Positions 9,127-17,610 of a stretch of DNA of 24,689 bases are shown here, one piece after another. This DNA is from a virus: IMG/VR virus record IMGVR_UViG_3300008117_001142, positions 1 through 24,689 of that record. One strand, written 5' to 3'. The notes beneath the pieces were generated by a model. It was given only the letters and a program-made list of their open reading frames with translations, did not search any database and was not told the origin of the DNA. Numbering within the stretch: position 1 is the first letter of the stretch; each line of letters starts with the position of its first letter. Both the position numbers and the translations under genes were made by a program.

Positions 9127-9141
9127 TAACTAAAGAGATTA

Positions 9142-12100
9142 ATGGGTCAATCATATAGAATAAGGACTGAGTTAGGTATTAGTAAAACTATTAATGTACA
9201 GTTAGACCAAGAGTTTGAACAGTTAGAGATTTTATCTTTAAAAATACAACAGGAGGATATCTACATAAGAAGTTGTGCTGATTACGGAGTAATTGTTGGT
9301 AGGGTTACCGCTAACAACGGATTCGGATTACCCAATGCTCGAGTGTCTATATTCATCCCAATTACAAATATTGATGAATCAAACCCAATAATTTCAAGTA
9401 TATACCCTTACAAATCCCCAACAGATAAAAATGAGGATGGTTATAGGTATAATTTATTACCTTATGAAAAATCATATTCCGCTCACGCCGCTACAGGTAC
9501 ATTACCATCAAGATTAGATGCGTTGACGGGAAATACCGCGGTTGAAATATACGACAAATATTACAAGTTCACCGCAAAAACAAATGATAGCGGGGATTAT
9601 ATGATTATGGGTGTCCCACTTGGGTTTCAAACTGTGGTAATGGATGTGGACTTATCTGATATAGGTGAGTTTTCATTAACACCACAAGATTTAATTAGAA
9701 TGGGGTTGGCAACTGAATCACAAGTTGCTGGTAATAGATTTAGAAGTTCAAATGATATTAACTCATTACCTCAAATTATTAACTTAGTTAAAAATTTAGA
9801 AATTTCACCACTATGGGGTGACCCTGGTATTTGCGATATTGCGATTAATCGACTTGATTTTGATTTAAGGGATGATGCCAATGTTAACATACAACCCACA
9901 TCGGTTTTCATGGGTTCAATATACTCCACTTCTGATGAATTTAGAGTTAAACGAACTGCAAGACCAAAAGATAACATGGGTAATTTGTGTTCTCTACAGA
10001 CAGCACCTGGTCAAATTCTTGCAATAAGACAAACAATATATCAAGATAGTGATGGAAATCCAACATTAGAAGAATATGAATTAGAACAATCAGGTAACGT
10101 TATTGACGGAGATGGAACATGGTTAACAGAATTACCAATGAACTTGGATTATTATATTACAAATGAGTTTGGTGACAAAGTGGTATCGAATGACCCTGAT
10201 ATAGGTATACCAACAAAGGGTAAATATAGATTTAAAATTAAATGGACCCAACCAACCGCACTAACGGAGCAAACAAGAAGACCTTATTACTTGGTTCCTA
10301 ACGTTAGAGAATATGGTTGGTCAAATACTGAAAGTGACCCAGTAAATTCTGGTATTTCATCGGTTCAAAAACGATTAGCGGGTTCATATTATTTTGGTTT
10401 AGATTGGACAGGTTATACTAATGTAAACGCGGCGATTGCTTGTGAAGACACTTTTTATCAATTTGACTATAATAAAGTGTATACCGTTGCTGGACTTATA
10501 GATGAATTTAAAAATGGAGGTAGAGGTAGATTTATTGGTATTAAAGAAATTGATAGTAATGATTGTGATGCGACAATCAACAAATTTCCAGTAAATGAAG
10601 GATTTAGAAATTTTGACTTAATTTACTTTTTATTTTCAATATTATTTACAATCATACAATATATTGGGATTCCCATATTAGTTGCGTATCATATTGTTGC
10701 GTGGATTAAAAACTTATTTAATAATAATTTATTAAAGGTTTTGTTATGGCCGCTTTGGTTATTAACGTTACCTATACGTTTATTAACTCCAAATATTGAT
10801 TATATAAAATTACCAATGATTACATATCCTGAATGTCAGGCATGTAACTGTGGAGATACTAAATCCCAATCAACTAATACCCCAAATATTGCATCTCTTT
10901 TATCAACACCAATTGAAACGGGAGTATTAACTCAAGTCTCTAATTCACAATTATATTACAATAAATTAACTGAACAATTTAGTACTGATTTAAGTACTAC
11001 AATTTCACAAGCAATATCAACTAATAGTGCACAACCTAATAATCCACAACTTTTTAAAACAGCTAAAAGTTCACCTGTAAACTTTTTTGAATACTCAATT
11101 CAAAAACAGACCTTACCTATTGGTGAGAGAATAAATGTGTTTAACACTAGAAATAAATATTTTGAAGGTGTTAATAAAATTAAAGTAACTTTTGCATCTG
11201 AAAATAACTTAACATATCACTACGATAATACATTAACGGTATTATCAACACAAAGTTTTCCTGCGGGTACCTTGTTGAGTTTTATTGCTCCTGAAAAAAC
11301 TACAGATAAAAATTATTTATGGAGTGGTACTACGCCATCGGGAGCCGTTTTAAAGGGTATTAATGGAATTATTCAAACTAATGAGTTTACGATTAATGTT
11401 GAATATGCTGACCCATCAAATACAAATAATAATTTAAATACAGTATATACAATACCTGCACAAACAAATGTCACTTGTGTTGATAGTATCACCGTTGATG
11501 TTACAAGTTTGGGTACTATAATATACGGTGATTGTTCAGGTGGTAGTAATACTTATGATGCGTTATCATTGGGTGTACAAACAATAACAAATGATAATTG
11601 TATTACGTTAGGTACATTTAACGGTACTGCAACATTTAATTTAATTAATAGTGGAAACACTTGCCAAAGATATACTTACCCATCAGATATTGAATACTAT
11701 CAAGTATTAACCGCAATTACTATTACAACAACAACTGTTAATGGTGTTACAATACCTATTGTGCCAAATTCTGCTAATTCTGGTGGTTTTTATGAAGGGG
11801 TATTAAGACAAAATAGTATTATTGAAAATTACGAAAAACAAATTATTGGGTATCCTGGAAATGCCGCAACTTTAGAAAGTACGGTTACTTTGAATCCTAC
11901 CGATTATATGGATGGATTCACGGACCAAGTAATATTAATTTTACAAAGAGGAGTTGACCCATATTCCCCATTATTAACCAATAAATATTCTATTGGTACT
12001 TTGTTTGGTACAGATGAAAATGATGTTAATTGGACATTTACCGCATCGACAAGGGTTAATATACCCATACAAAAAATACCAAATGGTTCTCCAACTTCGG

Positions 12101-13521
12101 TACCTCAACACAATACTCAAAATAATATTTATTTCCAATCACATTTTTATACCCCTGGTGTTGTGGGGTCTACCACACCAGGTTTACAGTATTCGTCATA
12201 CACTACAAGCAATGTTGGGTACTATGGTGCACTTGATGGAATTTCGACAAATAGGTATGTAGTAGTTCCTGGTTCAACATATAACTCTTCTTCCCTTATT
12301 AATCAAACTCCAGTGTATGGCACATCTAAAGGGGTGTCAACTAAAACTACAAACGTGTATTATGAAAGTGCTGTTTCAGTAAATGATTATGATATTGCTG
12401 AGGATTTATCAGGAGGTGCAATATTGTTCGGTAACCCTTTAACTGAATATCCTGCAACCACATCTACACAAGTAAGTTATAGTCCGTTTGGTACGATTTA
12501 TTTTAGTCCTATTTTATATCCATCATTAACAGGGGCTAGTCAACTTAATATTACAGGATACTCAAAAAATGTGATGAGAACTGATAGACTACCGTCATCG
12601 GATTACATTGATAGTAATAATTTAAGAGGTAATGTTAGTTTATTACAACAAAATCTTGGGTTTGCTGTTTATGCGTATGATAATGAAGGAGTGGAGTATA
12701 TTGCACCAGGATTTTCAACAGGTGCTTCTCAGGCAACCGCAAATATTGATGGACAATTAGCGTCTATAAACGTTATTGAAACTTTAGGTAGTTGTCAGAA
12801 TTTGGTTGGTTTAGGATGTTATGAAGGTGACGGAACAACTTTTGGAATTAAATCAAATTGTTCAGATGGTGCTACGGTTGAAGCTGGTTGTTATATCTTT
12901 GTCCAAGACCCTTTAAAAGATTTAATAAAAGATATTAAAAATTTCGCTGAGTGGGGTTACAGATTTAGATTTTTCTATGGTTTATGTCGAGGAGTTCTAT
13001 CACAAACCTTTACGAACAATTGGGTTAATGGTTCCTTGTATATGTTCCCAATCCAAGTGGATACTTATTTTAATGATAAAAACCAAGCATTACCACCTGA
13101 ATTTGTAAAAGAATTGGTTTATTTTGATAGTGATACTAATAATTTTTACTATCGAAGTTCACCATATCTTTCAGGCTCAACGACGCAAAGATTTATTGGA
13201 AGACCAACCACAGGTTTAATTAGACCAACTAATCAGAGAAATTTATTATTCCCAACAACAATTATTAATATGGGTATGAAGGATGATTTTTATGGCGAAA
13301 TAAATTATGAACCATCATCCAAAGGGTATATAATGAACAATCTAAACCCTACTAGTTATTCTGATACATCTGATTTGGTTAATTTGTTTGTAATTTCCAG
13401 AATAACTAATAGTAAATTTTTATTTGGTTTACCTACTAATAAAGTCTTCCGACCCAGTGGTTATTTTAGGTCCTCCAACTTCACCAACAATGGGTATTTT
13501 CTTTTCATCAACCACGTTTGA
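9142..13521 (+). CDS. Very large baseplate/tail structural protein with hydrophobic hairpin
   Basis: A 1459-residue protein, the largest in the window, placed among baseplate genes; I do not recognise a named homologue. The N-terminal region (about 47-165) resembles carboxypeptidase-regulatory/Ig-like folds: VIVGRVTANNGFGLPNARV, then TNDSGDYMIMGVPLGFQTV. Residues 494-522 and 530-549 form two strongly hydrophobic segments separated by a short basic/Asn turn, like a membrane hairpin, followed by a CxxCxC motif (C565, C568, C570). A long Thr/Asn/Ser-rich beta region follows. A Cys-rich patch lies at about 1215-1247, then FRFFYGLCRGVLSQT. It starts at ATG 9142 behind a palindrome and a promoter-like box. 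The frame ends in GTT-TGA-T, and the +1 frame continues smoothly, so the true product may be longer. Virion location is inferred from context. Confidence 0.8.
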   Translation: MGQSYRIRTELGISKTINVQLDQEFEQLEILSLKIQQEDIYIRSCADYGVIVGRVTANNGFGLPNARVSIFIPITNIDESNPIISSIYPYKSPTDKNEDGYRYNLLPYEKSYSAHAATGTLPSRLDALTGNTAVEIYDKYYKFTAKTNDSGDYMIMGVPLGFQTVVMDVDLSDIGEFSLTPQDLIRMGLATESQVAGNRFRSSNDINSLPQIINLVKNLEISPLWGDPGICDIAINRLDFDLRDDANVNIQPTSVFMGSIYSTSDEFRVKRTARPKDNMGNLCSLQTAPGQILAIRQTIYQDSDGNPTLEEYELEQSGNVIDGDGTWLTELPMNLDYYITNEFGDKVVSNDPDIGIPTKGKYRFKIKWTQPTALTEQTRRPYYLVPNVREYGWSNTESDPVNSGISSVQKRLAGSYYFGLDWTGYTNVNAAIACEDTFYQFDYNKVYTVAGLIDEFKNGGRGRFIGIKEIDSNDCDATINKFPVNEGFRNFDLIYFLFSILFTIIQYIGIPILVAYHIVAWIKNLFNNNLLKVLLWPLWLLTLPIRLLTPNIDYIKLPMITYPECQACNCGDTKSQSTNTPNIASLLSTPIETGVLTQVSNSQLYYNKLTEQFSTDLSTTISQAISTNSAQPNNPQLFKTAKSSPVNFFEYSIQKQTLPIGERINVFNTRNKYFEGVNKIKVTFASENNLTYHYDNTLTVLSTQSFPAGTLLSFIAPEKTTDKNYLWSGTTPSGAVLKGINGIIQTNEFTINVEYADPSNTNNNLNTVYTIPAQTNVTCVDSITVDVTSLGTIIYGDCSGGSNTYDALSLGVQTITNDNCITLGTFNGTATFNLINSGNTCQRYTYPSDIEYYQVLTAITITTTTVNGVTIPIVPNSANSGGFYEGVLRQNSIIENYEKQIIGYPGNAATLESTVTLNPTDYMDGFTDQVILILQRGVDPYSPLLTNKYSIGTLFGTDENDVNWTFTASTRVNIPIQKIPNGSPTSVPQHNTQNNIYFQSHFYTPGVVGSTTPGLQYSSYTTSNVGYYGALDGISTNRYVVVPGSTYNSSSLINQTPVYGTSKGVSTKTTNVYYESAVSVNDYDIAEDLSGGAILFGNPLTEYPATTSTQVSYSPFGTIYFSPILYPSLTGASQLNITGYSKNVMRTDRLPSSDYIDSNNLRGNVSLLQQNLGFAVYAYDNEGVEYIAPGFSTGASQATANIDGQLASINVIETLGSCQNLVGLGCYEGDGTTFGIKSNCSDGATVEAGCYIFVQDPLKDLIKDIKNFAEWGYRFRFFYGLCRGVLSQTFTNNWVNGSLYMFPIQVDTYFNDKNQALPPEFVKELVYFDSDTNNFYYRSSPYLSGSTTQRFIGRPTTGLIRPTNQRNLLFPTTIINMGMKDDFYGEINYEPSSKGYIMNNLNPTSYSDTSDLVNLFVISRITNSKFLFGLPTNKVFRPSGYFRSSNFTNNGYFLFINHV

Positions 13522-13990
13522 TTTACAAAATAAAGATTATTTAACTCCAGGGGTTATTAACTTTAGACCGACACCTGGAGCTAATGCAATTACATATCCA
13601 TATGGAATTAAATCACAGTATGTGCCATTCTATCAATGGGAGTTAAAACAAGAATACACTCCAAATATTTTTGGTTCTCAATTTAATAATTGGAAAACAA
13701 ATCAAGATTCTAATATTAATGTTAGTGGTATTTTTGGGTTTAATTATCAATCTTTAGATAGAAGAAATATTGACCCGCCAACTTATTTTGTTGGTTCTAA
13801 TAATACTAATGATATATACCAAAGAGGGTATATTTTTAATGTTAACTCAAGTGGTGGTTATTCATATAGTATGGGAGGTGTCCCATCAAGCAAATTTTTA
13901 GTTAGTGCTCCATTCCATTTTTACTTTGGAATTAAAAAGGGTCTGACGGCATTGGATAAATTTAAAACGAAATATTCGATAAGTGAATAA
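13490..13990 (+). CDS. Structural protein, or +1 continuation of the 1459-residue protein
   Basis: This frame is open from 13406 to 13990 and overlaps the end of the preceding gene. The only ATG that could start it near its beginning is at 13490, giving 166 residues and a 32-base overlap; a TTG lies at 13424. Alternatively it is not a separate gene: skipping the T at 13519 turns the upstream GTT-TGA-T into GTT-GAT and continues as DLQNKDYLTPGVINFRPTPG. The sequence is rich in Asn, Tyr, Gly and Ser like its neighbours, with no motif I recognise. It ends with a short overlap into the next gene. The frame is clearly coding; the start is uncertain. Confidence 0.6.
   Translation: MGIFFSSTTFDLQNKDYLTPGVINFRPTPGANAITYPYGIKSQYVPFYQWELKQEYTPNIFGSQFNNWKTNQDSNINVSGIFGFNYQSLDRRNIDPPTYFVGSNNTNDIYQRGYIFNVNSSGGYSYSMGGVPSSKFLVSAPFHFYFGIKKGLTALDKFKTKYSISE
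13516..13522 (+). other. Candidate +1 frameshift or indel site, GTT-TGA-T
   Basis: In the upstream frame the codons are GTT then the stop TGA followed by T. Omitting T13519 gives GTT-GAT and enters the downstream open frame, as UGA-U/C does in release factor 2 and antizyme genes. No upstream Shine-Dalgarno-like stimulator is visible. The shift could also be an indel anywhere in 13406-13521, where both frames are open. Confidence 0.35.
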
Positions 13991-15671
13991 GTATACTATC
14001 ATACCAAGTAGTCAGGAATATAAGTCAGCTCCATTTGTTGACCAAGATATTAGTGTGACTTTAGAACAACAATCACAATTAATTGTTGAATATGACCGAA
14101 GTCAAAGTATTAATCTTGCACAGGTTTTTGATGATGAAAGACAGGCTAGTTCAACATTTAGACCAACCTTTAAAGTAAACTATATCTATGCGAATACATA
14201 CACTGGTACTACAGGATATATCCCATTTAGAAATAATTTATTTTATATTGACCCAATACAATCTACGGTTAATGGTATATGGAAAGGATTTCCTCAATTC
14301 TACGAATTTGATTTTTATAGGCCACGAATAACTGACCAACACATTGATTACAAACCAAAAAGTGCTTACACATACAATTGGACCTATTATATTAGTCATG
14401 CGTATAGTAATGATAATACAAAACAATTATCGTATGAGTTAAATAATAGTTCATATGATTGGATAGCGTCTGAAGGAATACCGTTTTCGATTATTAATAG
14501 AACTCAAAATGGAAGTAATGTAATATCATTTCAGTGTATTGCTCCTCATGGTTTATCGGTTGGTGAATATGTTGAGTTATCTTTCTTTTATAACCAAATA
14601 AACTTATTCCAAGTATATTCTTTGGGTAATAATGAATTTGATAGTGAGGAATATATTTTTAGTATTTATAATTTTGGATATACAGGTACAACATTTGCTA
14701 ATGGGGTTACAGGTATATTTAAAAGGGTTATTAACCCTGATAACATTACCGAAACAAAATCTGAATATTATATAAGACAACATAAAATATTAACAGATGT
14801 TGATGGTGTGGTAATAACCAAAAATGGATTTGAAAAGAACGTGTTTGGTGAAGAAAAACAATTTGAATATAGTTCGATAACTCCAAATAACGTATCAAGG
14901 ATTTCACAAAAGACAAGTAGTAATTCTTATAACGTAACAGTTGCGAATGACATCAATTTATTTGGTGTGTTAGATAATCAAGGTAGACCTGTAACTGAAT
15001 TGTTTTTAACTATTATCAATAAAGGATATTCAGGTTATTTTAATCAACCAAATAATAATATTGGTTTAAAACAAGGGTGGGAGTTTAATATAACTTCGCC
15101 TGTAAGTGCTTGGTGGGATTTACAAAATAATTTTTCAGATACTAATATACCAACATCAAACTACACATTAACTAATGGTGTAACTAAAACTTTCTACTAT
15201 AATCAAGATTTGAAAGAAGGGGATATAATTGACGGGGATTTTTGTGAATGGAATGACTATGACCAAATTGAAAGAGTTATATCACCGTATTATCAGAAAA
15301 TTAATTATAATCAGAATGTGTTCCAAACCACAAGTTTGTACGATACAAATAGTCCAGGATTTTACTATAAACCACATACCTCAATGACTATTAGAGTATT
15401 CTCCGATTATGTTGAGACGGCGAATGTTGGACAGGTTGATAATGTACCATTCTATTCATACTATTCAAACTCGGACCAACAATTTAGATGGAGGGATTTA
15501 TATAGTTACGGTTTTAGAGATAATTTAGAACGAGGTGTGGACTATCCATTTTTGAATAGTGCCCAATATCCATTTAAAGAATTAACTTTTAGGTTAATAC
15601 CTGAAGGTATAAATTACAACACACTTGGTGTTGAATTCCCAATTAAACCATTGATAGATGAGTGTGAATAA
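13983..15671 (+). CDS. Unknown tail/baseplate structural protein (562 aa)
   Basis: A 562-residue protein rich in Tyr, Phe, Asn and Ser and predicted by eye to be mostly beta. I recognise no named family. The segment IAPHGLSVGEYVELSFF (about 187-203) resembles the 'PHGLsvGd.V' motif common in phage tail and baseplate proteins. Later blocks include EYYIRQHKIL and FYYNQDLKEGDIIDGDFCEW. The chosen start is a GTG at 13983 that overlaps the preceding stop by eight bases; no ATG lies near this end of the frame. The 3' end overlaps the next gene by 14 bases. Tight overlaps imply translational coupling within one structural operon. Confidence 0.72.
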   Translation: MNKYTIIPSSQEYKSAPFVDQDISVTLEQQSQLIVEYDRSQSINLAQVFDDERQASSTFRPTFKVNYIYANTYTGTTGYIPFRNNLFYIDPIQSTVNGIWKGFPQFYEFDFYRPRITDQHIDYKPKSAYTYNWTYYISHAYSNDNTKQLSYELNNSSYDWIASEGIPFSIINRTQNGSNVISFQCIAPHGLSVGEYVELSFFYNQINLFQVYSLGNNEFDSEEYIFSIYNFGYTGTTFANGVTGIFKRVINPDNITETKSEYYIRQHKILTDVDGVVITKNGFEKNVFGEEKQFEYSSITPNNVSRISQKTSSNSYNVTVANDINLFGVLDNQGRPVTELFLTIINKGYSGYFNQPNNNIGLKQGWEFNITSPVSAWWDLQNNFSDTNIPTSNYTLTNGVTKTFYYNQDLKEGDIIDGDFCEWNDYDQIERVISPYYQKINYNQNVFQTTSLYDTNSPGFYYKPHTSMTIRVFSDYVETANVGQVDNVPFYSYYSNSDQQFRWRDLYSYGFRDNLERGVDYPFLNSAQYPFKELTFRLIPEGINYNTLGVEFPIKPLIDECE

Positions 15672-16479
15672 ATTAACTATTCGTAAAGATGGGTTTGTTG
15701 ATAAACAACTTACCATCCCAGTACAATTTACTTGGGATTATTTGGGGCAAGACCAAAGTATTGAGGCATATGAAAGTGAAATCATTACAGAGGTAATTGG
15801 AATTGGACGAGATTTTGAAGTTAGTCGATTTGGCCATTCACCATTAACAGGTGCAACAAATGACCCAACGGATATTAAATATGAGTTTTATTTTTATTCG
15901 GGAACTTCATTAGATAGCTCGTCAAATTGGATTACTGATTATAGGGCGGAAGGATTCACCACTCAAGAGATATATTATTACTCAAACAATTATTCAAACT
16001 CATTTTTTAAACTTGATTTGTATGATAACTTTGATGAGAAAAGACAGAAAAATTATATAACAATAATAATTCCAACACAACAGGGATTGAAGATGAATGC
16101 CATTATGCAAACAACACCTGTTACTATTAATAAACCATCGTATGTTCTTGACTACGTTGGTGATAAAGAAGGTTTTTTTCTTTATTGGTTGAAAAAAAGA
16201 ACATTCTTGGATATTGAAACATTTTACATGACCGCCAAGTTTTATGATGCAAAACAAGGTGTGTTTGTTAAAATGATGAATATGCCACAATCATCTTTAT
16301 CAGGTAATAAATACGTGTTTGATAATTCACAATACTTCTATTATAGAGTTCATCTTGATTACGACAAACAAGAGTATCAGGTATTTAACATGAACCCAAA
16401 TCAAACAATTTATTTGAATGATGGTGAGCGAGCGGGAACTTTGGAACCCATAAAATGGTATGAATATGTTAACCCATAA
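15658..16479 (+). CDS. Unknown tail/baseplate structural protein (273 aa)
   Basis: A 273-residue protein, unrecognised, starting at ATG 15658 inside the preceding gene; a GTG two codons in (15664) is a possible alternative start. It begins with a beta-rich region (KLTIRKDGFVDKQLTIPVQF), and aromatic residues are frequent throughout, for example the Tyr/Phe-rich block around 218-240. No transmembrane segment or enzymatic motif is seen. Its stop overlaps the next start in a TAATG arrangement. Position between large baseplate-type proteins suggests a virion component. Confidence 0.72.
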   Translation: MSVNKLTIRKDGFVDKQLTIPVQFTWDYLGQDQSIEAYESEIITEVIGIGRDFEVSRFGHSPLTGATNDPTDIKYEFYFYSGTSLDSSSNWITDYRAEGFTTQEIYYYSNNYSNSFFKLDLYDNFDEKRQKNYITIIIPTQQGLKMNAIMQTTPVTINKPSYVLDYVGDKEGFFLYWLKKRTFLDIETFYMTAKFYDAKQGVFVKMMNMPQSSLSGNKYVFDNSQYFYYRVHLDYDKQEYQVFNMNPNQTIYLNDGERAGTLEPIKWYEYVNP

Positions 16480-17588
16480 TGGAGGATTTTTATAATATTA
16501 TTATTTCACCTGAAACTATTAAGGGTGACATCTTTACGGTTAACATGCAAGGTCAGGATGTTGGACCAAATTATACTGGTGAAACAACTGGCGTTTATTC
16601 TGCTATGACCCAAGTATTAAGTGCGGGTCCAAATGGAAGTTCACTACTTACAGGTTTAACTATACCTATCTTAATCAGACAAACCGCTGTTGACTTTGGT
16701 TATTATAGTCCATTTGATGGTGCGGTATTACAAAAAGATGTGGTTGCCAATTTTATATTTTCGTCAACAACTGCTGACCCATATGTATATAATGTATATA
16801 ATACATCAAGTGAGTTTCAAAAGTTTCTTAAGTTATCTGCATATAAAATTGATTGGGGTGATGGTACTCCTGAACAGACAATTAACACATACACACCAAA
16901 TTCAATTGTACACACTTATCCTGTTGCAAACGCTCAATATACTATTACTTTAAAACAAACTAATCCATGGGGTGTCACAAAAGTTTCAAAAACTGTGACA
17001 ACGCCTTATGTTGATGTTGTTCCTAATAACCCAAATGGTCAAGCATTTTTTATTCCTGCGGGTGGTAATTGGTTTGAGACACCTATTAGTTATGATTATA
17101 TATTTTCAGGTGATGCGGTAAATGTTGTATCCGCTCAAACCTCAAATAATTTTACAACGGTTCCATTTACAGTTTCAGGGTTAACAAAATCAAAACTTAA
17201 TGAATTGGCAATGTATGGACCAAACAAATTCCAAGTTGGTGTTCCTGTAGTTAAAAATGGTCAAATATGGGGAGCAATCACAAACACTGCAACAACATTT
17301 ACTGCTTATACGGTTAATTTGGTTGATTACTATGATTATATCGATGGTACTACAATATTTTTTGAACAATCTTCAGGATTTACCGATAGTAATTTAACTG
17401 CAAGACCAATAACCAAAGAAGAAGTTTTACTTAAAGCGGTTGACCAACCACAGATACAGACTAATGTTTTTGTTGAACGAGGAAAGAATTCTGCTTATGA
17501 ACGAATTCAAAGAATGGGTGAAGTGGATAATTTAGGTGACATGATTAACTACGGATATGGATTTTTTAACGTTGAAAAAAAGAACTAA
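16479..17588 (+). CDS. PKD-domain tail/baseplate protein
   Basis: A 369-residue protein with one clear PKD (polycystic kidney disease) Ig-like domain at about 85-165. Its signature is KIDWGDGTPEQ near 123-133 followed by IVHTYPVANAQYTITLKQTN, the usual 'WdFGDGt....HtYa..G.YtVtL' pattern. PKD domains are beta-sandwich adhesion or spacer modules, common in Bacteroidetes secreted proteins and found on phage virions. The C-terminal third (about 280-369) differs, ending with ERGKNSAYERIQRMGEVDNL, and may be the anchoring part. The start ATG overlaps the previous stop by one base (TAATG). A promoter-like box follows the stop. Confidence 0.78.
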   Translation: MEDFYNIIISPETIKGDIFTVNMQGQDVGPNYTGETTGVYSAMTQVLSAGPNGSSLLTGLTIPILIRQTAVDFGYYSPFDGAVLQKDVVANFIFSSTTADPYVYNVYNTSSEFQKFLKLSAYKIDWGDGTPEQTINTYTPNSIVHTYPVANAQYTITLKQTNPWGVTKVSKTVTTPYVDVVPNNPNGQAFFIPAGGNWFETPISYDYIFSGDAVNVVSAQTSNNFTTVPFTVSGLTKSKLNELAMYGPNKFQVGVPVVKNGQIWGAITNTATTFTAYTVNLVDYYDYIDGTTIFFEQSSGFTDSNLTARPITKEEVLLKAVDQPQIQTNVFVERGKNSAYERIQRMGEVDNLGDMINYGYGFFNVEKKN

Positions 17589-17597
17589 ACTATTTAT
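17586..17597 (+). promoter_or_regulatory. Candidate phage promoter element TAAACTATTTAT (second copy)
   Basis: Identical to the 12-mer at 9115-9126 and placed 25 bases before the ATG of the next gene; its first bases overlap the preceding stop codon. It could give an internal promoter for the distal structural genes. No matching -35 element was identified. Confidence 0.4.
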
Positions 17598-17610
17598 AAG
17601 ATAAAAAGAT

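Noticed and set aside
9050-9141. Intrinsic terminator between the gp6 gene and the giant gene
   Set aside because: The palindrome at 9074-9111 has AT-rich bulged arms and no following T-run, unlike the clear terminator at 6661-6690.
11993-12262. 89-codon plus-strand frame inside the 1459-residue gene
   Set aside because: It is nested out of frame within a continuous coding region; its sequence looks like a shifted reading of Thr/Asn/Tyr-rich codons, with no start signal or motif.
13424-13489. TTG at 13424 as the start of the gene after the 1459-residue protein
   Set aside because: A TTG start with a 98-base overlap and no ribosome-binding signal is less likely than ATG 13490 or a +1 continuation.
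13519-13536. Stop-codon readthrough or an alternative genetic code with TGA as an amino acid
   Set aside because: Reading through TGA at 13519 in the same frame meets a TAA within a few codons, and only a +1 shift gives a long open frame. TGA also ends other genes normally (1954-1956, 23487-23489).
17591-17598. TATTTATA as a T4 late promoter on the minus strand
   Set aside because: It is the exact reverse complement of TATAAATA, but a leftward promoter there would oppose every gene in the window. The plus-strand repeated-box explanation fits better.
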